Origin: Gemmatimonadota bacterium
Lineage (GTDB): Bacteria > Gemmatimonadota > Gemmatimonadetes > Gemmatimonadales > Gemmatimonadaceae
Reading direction: 5' to 3'
Length of the DNA stretch: 64,000 nt
Assembly (NCBI GenBank): GCA_016719105.1
Contig: JADKAQ010000024.1
Span: 1-64,000, forward strand
Shown here: piece by piece, positions 38,725-45,606 of the stretch
Numbering within the stretch: position 1 is the first letter of the stretch
How the letters are laid out: every line of letters begins with the position of its first letter
Program-made: the position numbers and the translations under genes
Notes under the pieces: model-generated
Seen by the model: only the letters and a program-made list of their open reading frames with translations
Database searches by the model: none
What the model was told of the DNA's origin: nothing

Positions 38725-39677
38725 TCAGTACGCCGTGGGGGTGGCGAGAGTCCGAGCATCGCGCGCGCCTGCGCCGGCGTCGCCACCTCGCGTCCCAGTT
38801 CGTGCGCGAGCCGCACCGTGCGCTCCACCAACTGCGCGTTGCTCTTCACCAGCTCGCCGCGACGATAGTAGATGTTGTCCTCGAGCCCCACGCGTACATG
38901 CCCGCCGAGGATGATGGCGAGGGTGGTCATGGGAAGCTGGTGCGGCCCGATGCCGGAGCACAGCCACATCGCCCCATCGGGAAACTCGCGCACCAGGTTG
39001 ATCACGTTCTCCGGCGTCGCCATGCTGGACGTCTGGTAGCCCATCACCGTCTGGATCCAGTACGGCGCCTCGATGAGCCCCTGCTGGATGAGGTCGCGCA
39101 TGACCCACGACCCGCCGCTGTGGTACGTCTCCATCTCCGGCTTCACGCCGTACTCCTTCATGCGCGCGGCAAACTGGGAGACGAGCTTGTAGGAGAACGG
39201 GACGCACTCGTCGTAGATGATTTCGCCGTGCGGGTCGGGGAGTGTGTCGGGGCGCGCCTTGAGCTTGAACTTGCTCATGTCGGGGGTGAGGTTGAGCGAG
39301 GCCACCTCGGGACGCGCGGGGAGGCATTGCAGCCGCTCCTCCATCGTCATCCCCGGCCCGCCACCGGTGGTGTTGTTGATGATGATCTCGGCGCAGCGCG
39401 CACGGATGCGCGTGTTGACGTCGAGCCAGACCTCGGTGGTCGTCGCCGGGCGCGTAGGAAACTTCGGGTCGCGCGCGTGCACGTGCACCATCGACGCGCC
39501 GGCGTCATACGCCCCGCCGACCGACTCGGCGATCTCCTCGGCCGACTCGGGGAGGGCGAGGTTGGATTCCTTTCCCTGCACCCCGCCGTTGCAGGCGCAG
39601 CAGATGATGAGCGGGGGCATCTTCCCCACGCGCTCGAGGTACTCGAAGGTGTCGGCGTAGCGCCAGAAGTGAGACAT
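38725..39677 (-). CDS. Beta-keto acid cleavage enzyme (BKACE, DUF849)
   Basis: About 317 aa from ATG 39677. BKACE landmarks: PPLIICCACNGGVQGKESN, MVHVHARDPKFPTRP (Zn-ligand His pair), EIIINNTTGGGPGMTMEERL, MSKFKLKARPDTLPDPHGE, MWLCSGIGPHQLPMTTLAII, GGHVRVGLEDNIYY. The family condenses a beta-keto acid with acetyl-CoA, giving acetoacetate and a shortened acyl-CoA. The side-chain specificity cannot be read directly. The C5 tract near 38737 seems to lack one C; adding it gives the natural ending PTAY and a TGA at 38725-38727, and separates it from the permease. Confidence 0.85.
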
Positions 39678-39718
39678 GGGACGGGAGGCGGGAGACGGGA
39701 GGAACGGCGGGGCGGTCG

Positions 39719-40640
39719 TTAGGCGTGCTGCAGGAAGTCCGGACGGGCGAAGTCGGGGTCGGGATAGCGATAGAACCCTTCGCCCGACTTCACCCCCAAC
39801 CTCCCGTCCTGCACCATCTGCTCGAGGAACTGGGGCGGTCGATCGGACGGGTCGTGCGTATGGTCGGCGTAGGCGTGCTCGATGTCGCGAATGACGTCCA
39901 GTCCGATCCGGTCCATCAGCGCGCACGGCCCCATCGGCACCTCCCAGTCGAGCATCCAGGCGCGATCGAGGTCCTGCGGCGCAATGACTCCGGCGGCGAC
40001 CTGGCGCAGCACCTCCTTCTTGACGGCACGCCAGACGCGGTTGGAGGCGTAGCCGAATTGCTCCTGGCGAAGGAGGATCGGGACGAACCCCGTGGCACGC
40101 AGGAAGTCGGTCGTGCGCAGCACCGTGTCGCTCGACGAACCGGGGTTCGGCATCACCTCGACCTTCTGGTGCCCGAGATGAGAGAAGTTGGCGTTGACGA
40201 ATCGATCGGGGCGCGCCGAGGCGTCGGCCATGAGCGAGCCGGGGAGCGACGAGGTGTTCGACACGAGGATGGTCTCGTCGGCTAGCAGCGGTGCGAGCCG
40301 CGCGAACAGCGCGCGCTTGAGCGCCAGGCGCTCGGGGACGTTCTCGAAGACGAACGCGGCGACGTCGACCGCCTCGGCCGCCGACTGCGCCGTGCGCAAT
40401 CGGGCCAGGCTCGCCTGCGTCGTGCCCGCCGACAGGCGTCCCGATCCTTCCCATGCGTTCAGGTGCTCCGAGAGCCAGCGCAGCGCCGACTCGGCCACGC
40501 CGTCCGCCGCGTCGTACAGCGTGACCACACCCCGCGCGTGCGAAGTCGAACGCGAGGCGGCGCCCCATAGTCCCGGCGCCGATCACCGCCACCGTGGCGC
40601 CGGCCTTCGTGCCGCCGGTCGTCGTCGCCCCGGTGGTCAT
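39719..40640 (-). CDS. 3-hydroxyacyl-CoA dehydrogenase-type oxidoreductase (one frameshift)
   Basis: ATG 40640 begins TTGGTKAGATVAVIGAGTMG (Rossmann GxGxxG). One indel near 40530 shifts to the frame VTLYDAADGVAESALRWLSE. The rest is a complete 3HCDH: VFENVPERLALKRALF, ETILVSNTSSLPGSLM, HLGHQKVEVMPNPGSS, and a C-terminal domain with FGYASNRVWRAVKKEVL and GVKSGEGFYRYPDPDF. About 306 aa. Its start overlaps the stop of the lambda-crystallin-type gene (ATGA). It probably oxidises a beta-hydroxy acid for the BKACE step, 41 bp downstream. Confidence 0.8.
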
Positions 40641-41569
40641 GGCGCCCCTCCCTCGCGCTTGAGTGCCGTGATCTGTGCGACCATGCGATCGCGCCACGCA
40701 CGCTGCGCTGCCGTGGTCGCGTCGCCGACCATCGCGTCGGTGGCACTCCCGAGGCGTTCGATGAGTGCAGCGGTGAGCGCCGGCGTGGGCGAGAGATCGT
40801 TCATGAGCCCCGAGATCGAGCCGCCGAAGCGCGTGAGGTACTCGCGCACCCCGCCATCGGCGTTAGTGTTGGCCACGCCGAACGGCCCCATCAGCGCCCA
40901 GCGCAGTCCGAGCCCATCGCGCACCACCGCGTCCACCTCGTCCACGCCGGCCACCCCGCTCTCGACCAGGGCGATGGCCTCGCGGATGAGCGCCACTTGC
41001 AGGCGGTTGAGCAGGAAGCCAGGGACGTAGCGCCGCAGCTCGACCGGGACCTGCCCAACCGCGCGCAGCATCTCGACCGTCCGCGCGCGTGTCGCCTCGC
41101 TCGTGTGCTCGCCGCCCAGCACCTCGACCGCGGGGATCACGTGCGGCGGGTTGACCGGGTGGGCGACGATGCAGCGATCTGCGCCGGCGAGGTCGCGCGC
41201 GATCGCGGTCATGTCGAGCGTGGAGGTGCTCGACGCGAGAATCGTATCGGGGGCCGCCGCCGCGTCGAGCGCGGCGAAGATCGCGCGCTTGGCGTCCAGC
41301 GACTCGGGGCCGTTCTCCTGGACCCACACCACGCCGTCCACCACGTCGGCGATCGACGCGCACAGCTGCACCTCGGCACTCGGTCGCCCGTCGCGCGCAC
41401 ACTCCTCGGTGTGCCACGCCAGCGCAGCCTCCATCGCATCGCGGGAAGGATCCCAGAGCCTCACCGGGTGGCCGGCGCGCGTGAAGACCCGCACCCAGCT
41501 CCGACCGATCACGCCACACGCGACGACCGCGACCGCGGGCTTCCGCGTCGCTTCGCTCGGCACGGTCAT
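40637..41569 (-). CDS. Lambda-crystallin-type 3-hydroxy acid dehydrogenase
   Basis: 310 aa from ATG 41569, overlapping the regulator stop (ATGA). Rossmann fold with VACGVIGRSWVRVFTRAG, where the first Gly of GxGxxG is replaced by Ala. Then AHPVNPPHVIPAVEVLGG (active-site His) and PGFLLNRLQVALIREAIALV, VRDGLGLRWALMGPFG. These are the marks of the L-gulonate 3-dehydrogenase / L-carnitine dehydrogenase group. In carnitine catabolism the ketone produced goes to a BKACE enzyme, and the same gene order exists here. The substrate is inferred only as a beta-hydroxy acid. Confidence 0.8.
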   Translation of the reverse strand: MTVPSEATRKPAVAVVACGVIGRSWVRVFTRAGHPVRLWDPSRDAMEAALAWHTEECARDGRPSAEVQLCASIADVVDGVVWVQENGPESLDAKRAIFAALDAAAAPDTILASSTSTLDMTAIARDLAGADRCIVAHPVNPPHVIPAVEVLGGEHTSEATRARTVEMLRAVGQVPVELRRYVPGFLLNRLQVALIREAIALVESGVAGVDEVDAVVRDGLGLRWALMGPFGVANTNADGGVREYLTRFGGSISGLMNDLSPTPALTAALIERLGSATDAMVGDATTAAQRAWRDRMVAQITALKREGGAP

Positions 41570-42354
41570 GGGCGCCCCTCGACGTCGTAGCCCACGTACA
41601 ACAGTTGGCGCACGCCGTCGCGTGCCCCCTTGGCATCGTGCCGCTTGAGCGCCTTGAGCAGTCGCTCGTGGGCCGCGCGCGAGGAGCCGAAGAAGTTGCG
41701 GGCCGTCAGCGGACGACTGCGGGCGCGCTCCATGAGGACAGGGCCGATGCGCAGCCACATCTGCTCGATGCATCGCACGAGCAGCGGAAGGCGCGAGGCC
41801 GCGTAGATGCGAAAGTGGAAGCTCATGTTGGCCGCCAGGCAGGCGGCGGCGTCGCCCCGGTCGGCGGCGGCGACGACCCGACGAAACGTCTCCTCGATGT
41901 CGACCAGCTCCGCGGCGGTGATGCGCCGCGCGGCGAGGGCCGCCGCTTCGCCTTCGAGCAGCATGCGCGTTTCGTACAGCGTCTCCAACTCGGCGCGCTC
42001 AAGTCGTGCCGTGCGGACTCCCATGTTGGCCGACCCTTCGAGCACCCCTTCGGCCGCGAGCCGTTGGAGCGCCTCGCGCACGGGGGTCGCTCCGATCCCC
42101 AGCGCTTCACTCACGGCGCGCACCGTGATCGCCTCGCCCGGGGTGAAGGCGCCCTGCATCAGCATCTGCTTGAGTTGCTGGTACGCCGACTCGCCCAGGG
42201 TGACGATCGCCGCCGCGGCGGCCGTGGGGGGCGTGACGTTCGTCGTGGCGGCGGCCGCGGTGACACCCTTCGGTCGTCCGTCGCGTCGCACCCGCGGGCG
42301 GCGCGCGGGAGTTCGCGGCGCGCACTTGGCAGTCGATTTGATAGAGGGGGGCAT
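41566..42354 (-). CDS. GntR family regulator, FCD domain
   Basis: 262 aa from ATG 42354. Basic N-terminal extension (PRTPARRPRVRRDGRPKG), GntR winged helix (ESAYQQLKQMLMQGAFTPGE, VRAVSEALGIGATPVREALQ), then an all-helical FCD ligand-binding domain (TLYETRMLLEGEAAALAARR, AANMSFHFRIYAASR with metal-binding His, RAAHERLLKALKRHDAK). First gene of the catabolic operon, so likely a substrate-responsive repressor of it. The AT-rich site just upstream (42356-42368) is a candidate operator. About 60 residues of unusual Ala/Thr-rich linker precede the HTH. Confidence 0.85.
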   Translation of the reverse strand: MPPSIKSTAKCAPRTPARRPRVRRDGRPKGVTAAAATTNVTPPTAAAAAIVTLGESAYQQLKQMLMQGAFTPGEAITVRAVSEALGIGATPVREALQRLAAEGVLEGSANMGVRTARLERAELETLYETRMLLEGEAAALAARRITAAELVDIEETFRRVVAAADRGDAAACLAANMSFHFRIYAASRLPLLVRCIEQMWLRIGPVLMERARSRPLTARNFFGSSRAAHERLLKALKRHDAKGARDGVRQLLYVGYDVEGRP

Positions 42355-42355
42355 G

Positions 42356-42368
42356 ATTTTATAAAGTA
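42356..42368. promoter_or_regulatory. AT-rich near-palindrome at the GntR start, candidate operator or -10
   Basis: The stretch ATTTTATAAAGT, ending 2 bp before the GntR start codon, has a perfect TTTATAAA core and is the most AT-rich patch of this part of the window. It fits either an autoregulatory GntR operator or a -10 element of a near-leaderless transcript. No second half-site was found. Confidence 0.35.
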
Positions 42369-42510
42369 CGGCCGCCGAGTGGGGCCGCAAGAAGTGACAG
42401 ACAAGACTCCGCATTTCCCGTGGTGTGGAGTGCGTGACACCGCGTCGGTTCCCCTGCATCTTCGGGACAGCCCTGTTGATGCGCCACTACTCGCGCCCCC
42501 CGGAGATCCC

Positions 42511-43050
42511 ATGTGTCGCCCGCTGACCGCACTCGCCGTTGCCCTGCTGCTCGCCGCCCCTTCCATCGCACAGGCGCAGACCGGTGAGGCGCTCATCAAG
42601 AAGCTCGGCGCCAGCGCACCGGTCCCCAACCCGACCTTCCCCGCCGACAAGGCGCTGACGTACAAGATCGCGTGGAGCGTGACGGCGGCGCCGGAGAAGC
42701 CCGATCAGTTGGCCGATGGCTTTCGGCGTCCGGCCAACTTCCTGTACATGACCGACACCGAGGGGGTGCCACGCGCACAGGTGCACCTGGCGGTGATCGT
42801 CTATGGCCCGGCCACCAAGTCGTTGATGCATGCAGTGGCCTACAAGGCGGCAACCGGCGTCGACAACGGGAGCGTTGCGCTGCTCGAGGCGCTGGACGCG
42901 GCCGGCGTCCAGGTCATCGTCTGCGGACAGGCGCTCGCTCGGCTCAAGATCACTCGCGAGCAGCTCCTCCCCTTCGTGAAGGTCGCGACGTCGGCGTCGA
43001 TGGCGCGCGCGACGCTCGCCGCGCAAGGGTACGCGACCTTCGGACAGTAG
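42511..43050 (+). CDS. Exported DsrE-family protein
   Basis: 179 aa from ATG 42511 with GGAG at 42502-42505. Signal peptide RPLTALAVALLLAAPSIAQA. The mature domain shows DsrE/DsrF features (AVIVYGPATKSLMHAVAY, LLEALDAAGVQVIVCGQALA, VATSASMARATLAAQGYATF), with one Cys in the usual CGQ position. DsrE-like proteins bind sulfur species or act as subunits of sulfur relay complexes; the periplasmic form is of unclear role. Divergent from the GntR operon (156 bp apart). Confidence 0.75.
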   Translation: MCRPLTALAVALLLAAPSIAQAQTGEALIKKLGASAPVPNPTFPADKALTYKIAWSVTAAPEKPDQLADGFRRPANFLYMTDTEGVPRAQVHLAVIVYGPATKSLMHAVAYKAATGVDNGSVALLEALDAAGVQVIVCGQALARLKITREQLLPFVKVATSASMARATLAAQGYATFGQ

Positions 43051-43189
43051 GGGGGCGGCGAAGACCGAGACAGGACCGGGAGGCCGGCTCACCCGGCGGT
43101 CGAACAGGGCGAGCTTCGGCCGCGGGTGGAACGAGGGGAAGAGGCGAGTTTCGCCCCGACGCTCAAGTTCTCCCCGCCATCGGTCGATA

Positions 43190-43305
43190 CGCTCCGTCAC
43201 ATAGTGCGTCGTCCGACAAGAGCACCCCGGTGGCGACACCGGTCCGCAAAGCCAGCCATCTCCTCGCCCAGTCGGTGAGGAGACCGGGCGGTGACCGAAG
43301 CGACA
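43190..43305 (+). promoter_or_regulatory. Candidate c-di-GMP-I (GEMM-like) riboswitch upstream of the subtilase
   Basis: The 327-bp leader of the protease gene carries pieces of the GEMM motif in order. A hairpin CCGGTG-GCGA-CACCGG with a GNRA loop (43227-43242) is followed at once by TCCGCAAAGCCA (consensus GACGCAAAGCCA), then a 7-bp stem TCTCCTC/GAGGAGA, then ACCGGGCGGTGACCGA (consensus near GCGGGGTTACCGA). GTCAC at 43196-43200 can pair with GTGAC at 43291-43295, as P1 would. Weak points: the 5' strand reads GAGCACC where GGGCAAACC is expected. The aptamer ends about 75 nt before ATG 43378. Confidence 0.4.
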
Positions 43306-43377
43306 CGGTTCATGGGACTGCCGAGTGGCACCCCATGGGCGACGCCCACCCTGTACCTGCCACGGGAGAGCTCGCCC

Positions 43378-44976
43378 ATGCTGGTCCGTTCCGCTCGCCG
43401 ACTTTCGGCCGCGGCCGCCGCGCTGTTCGCGGCCGCCTGCGCCGATCCCACTGCCCTTCCTTCGACCTCCCAGGTCGTCGACGTCGCCCCCCCGCCGGAC
43501 ACGCGCGCGTACGTCGTGCTCTTCCCCGGCCCCGCCGACTCCGCGGCCGCCTCGGCGACGCTCGACCGACTCGCGTCGAACGTCCCGTCGCTGCGCGTCT
43601 CGACGCGCGACCTCACCCCCGGTGTCACCGCGCGCGTGCTCGACGCGGGTGATGCGCCCATCGAGCCGCTGCACGCACTCGGCGGCGCCGTGTTGCGCCT
43701 GACGGAATCCGACGCACAGCTCGTGTCGACCGACCCCGGCGTGCTGCTGGTCGAGCCGGTCAAGTACGCGCAGGCACTCGCCACCACCCGCAGCGCCACC
43801 ACGAGTTGGGCGCTCGACCGCGTCGATCAGGTGGCGCTCCCGCTCGACGGCTACGTGACGCGCCTGGCGACCGCGGGCTCCGGCGTGCGCGTGGCGATCT
43901 TCGACACGGGCATTCGCTGGACGCATCGCGAGGTCGCCGGTCGCGTCATCGCCGGCTTCGACGGCTTCACCAACCAGGCCAAGGGGTCGGGCGATGCGCA
44001 CGGGCACGGGACCGCGGTCGCCAGCACCGTCGGTGGCGCCACGCTGGGGCTCGCGTCCGCGGCAAAGTTCCTCGACATCCGCGTGCTCAATGCCCAGGGG
44101 AGCGGGACGAGCGTCGAGTTGGTGCGCGGCGTCGACTTCCTGCTCGCCGAGCGCAAGAAGAACCCCACCATTCCCGTCGTCGCCAACTTCTCGCTCGGCT
44201 TCGCCGGCGGGAGCGTGTTGATCGACAGCACCGTCGCCCGACTGGTGAACGCGGGGATCGCCGTCGTTGCGGCTGCCGGCAACGATGCCGGAGATGCATG
44301 TCGCACCTCGCCAGCGCGTCTTCCGGCCGCCATCACCGTGGGCGCGAGCGACGCGCGTGACGCGCGCGCGACCTTCAGCGCCATCGGCTCGTGCGTCGAC
44401 GTCTTTGCCCCGGGAGTGCAGGTGCTGATTGCCAGCGCAGCGAGCGACGCCGCACAGGCGCTGGCGAGCGGGACGTCGTTCTCCTCGCCCATCACGGCAG
44501 GGGCGGTCGCGACCGCACTGGCCGCCAACCTGACCGCGAAGCCGGCCCAGCTTGCCGCCTGGGTCGTGCGCGATGCGAGCACCGGACGCATCACCGGGCT
44601 TCCGGCTGGGACCCCCAACCGGCTGCTGCGCGTGGCCAACGTCACCCTCACGGGGACGACTACGGCGCCGACGCCGGTAACGCCGCCCCCCACCCCCGTC
44701 ACCCCCACGCCCACCACCCCGGCCGGCCTGAGCGCAGCATTCAATGCCTCCTGCACGGGGTTGGTCTGCACGCTCACCGCGACCGCGACGGGGACCGAGG
44801 CGCTACGAGCGACGTACACCTGGACGCTGGCTCCCGGCGCCGTGGTGCGCGGGACCGGGCTCCAGCGCCTGACGGTGCGCTACGGGATGCCGGGGACGTA
44901 CACGCTGCGTCTCGACCTGCTCGATGCGTCGGGGCGCCTGACGACGAGTTCAAAGACGGTGGTCGTGAAGGCGTAG
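43378..44976 (+). CDS. Subtilisin-like serine protease lipoprotein with C-terminal PKD-like domain
   Basis: 532 aa from ATG 43378 (GGGAG upstream). Lipoprotein signal ending in AAAC. Inhibitor I9-like propeptide (AYVVLFPGPADSAAA to PVKYAQAL). S8 catalytic triad: Asp in RVAIFDTGIRWTH, His in DAHGHGTAVAST, Ser in GTSFSSPITAGAVA. A Pro/Thr linker (TPVTPPPTPVTPTPTTP) leads to a C-terminal PKD-like domain with one disulfide (CTGLVCTL) ending in SSKTVVVKA. An exported peptidase of the degradative set. Possibly controlled by the leader motif at 43190-43305. Intact. Confidence 0.9.
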   Translation: MLVRSARRLSAAAAALFAAACADPTALPSTSQVVDVAPPPDTRAYVVLFPGPADSAAASATLDRLASNVPSLRVSTRDLTPGVTARVLDAGDAPIEPLHALGGAVLRLTESDAQLVSTDPGVLLVEPVKYAQALATTRSATTSWALDRVDQVALPLDGYVTRLATAGSGVRVAIFDTGIRWTHREVAGRVIAGFDGFTNQAKGSGDAHGHGTAVASTVGGATLGLASAAKFLDIRVLNAQGSGTSVELVRGVDFLLAERKKNPTIPVVANFSLGFAGGSVLIDSTVARLVNAGIAVVAAAGNDAGDACRTSPARLPAAITVGASDARDARATFSAIGSCVDVFAPGVQVLIASAASDAAQALASGTSFSSPITAGAVATALAANLTAKPAQLAAWVVRDASTGRITGLPAGTPNRLLRVANVTLTGTTTAPTPVTPPPTPVTPTPTTPAGLSAAFNASCTGLVCTLTATATGTEALRATYTWTLAPGAVVRGTGLQRLTVRYGMPGTYTLRLDLLDASGRLTTSSKTVVVKA

Positions 44977-45060
44977 CCGCGCGTCGCCAACTGGTGGGCC
45001 ACTCGGAGTCAGCCGGGGTCCACACAGCTGCAGCGAGCAGTCGTCGCCTCGGTCACCACA

Positions 45061-45106
45061 TTGGGGTCAGCATCATCGAGCATCTGGTTCGATGGAGCTG
45101 ACCCCA
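45061..45106. repeat. Dispersed hairpin element, copy 1
   Basis: Arms TGGGGTCAGC and GCTGACCCCA with an inner stem CATCGAG/TTCGATG (one G-T wobble) and a 7-nt loop. The same structure and loop length recurs at 54812-54864. It lies between the convergent stops of the subtilase (44976) and the membrane protein at 45159. It is a REP-like palindrome or a shared bidirectional terminator. Confidence 0.7.
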
Positions 45107-45158
45107 GTTCGCTCGCCCGGCGGTGCCAGTCTGCAACAACGCCCAGTGTGCCCCGACG

Positions 45159-45518
45159 TCACCCCATGTACCAACGCATCAGCGCATATCCCACGCACAC
45201 GACGTACAGCGGCCCGAAGATCTCCTTGTTGTACCGCGCGACCCAGACCGGGAGATAGATGTCGAAGTTGGGATGCCGCTCGTCGGTGTAGCGCGCCGCG
45301 ACATCGGTCAGCGGACAGTGCCACTTGTTGAGCGCGAGCACGACCACCTCGATCGCCACGATGCCGCTGAGCACGAACGCGACGTCGAAGCGACGCAGCC
45401 ACGTCGCGACCGGAATACCAACGATGCACAGCACGAAGAAGGTCCACGCCACCGTGTGGACGAGCTTCACCGTGCGCAGGCGCGCGGCCGAGGGAGAGTG
45501 CGAGGTCTCCAGCTTCAT
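45159..45518 (-). CDS. Small hypothetical membrane protein
   Basis: 119 aa from ATG 45518 (MKLETSHSPS). Three TM segments (LVHTVAWTFFVLCIVGIP, VAFVLSGIVAIEVVVLAL, IFGPLYVVCVGYALM). The loop LNKWHCPLTDVAARYTDERH followed by PNFDIYLPVWVARYNKEI is rich in conserved-looking polar and aromatic residues and resembles DUF2784-like proteins, but the match is weak. Function unknown. Confidence 0.6.
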   Translation of the reverse strand: MKLETSHSPSAARLRTVKLVHTVAWTFFVLCIVGIPVATWLRRFDVAFVLSGIVAIEVVVLALNKWHCPLTDVAARYTDERHPNFDIYLPVWVARYNKEIFGPLYVVCVGYALMRWYMG

Positions 45519-45606
45519 GTCGATCACATACTACTGATAGGAGTCGGCACGCGGCGTCGGCGGGACGCCGATTCGCCGCCGTGCACTCCCCGCACCCGGT
45601 GCCACC

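Noticed and set aside
37230..40697. Apparent three-domain fusion of dehydrogenase N-terminus, BKACE and APC permease
   Set aside because: Each part is a whole family on its own; a missing C near 38737 and an indel near 40530 explain the read-through, and natural starts exist for each.
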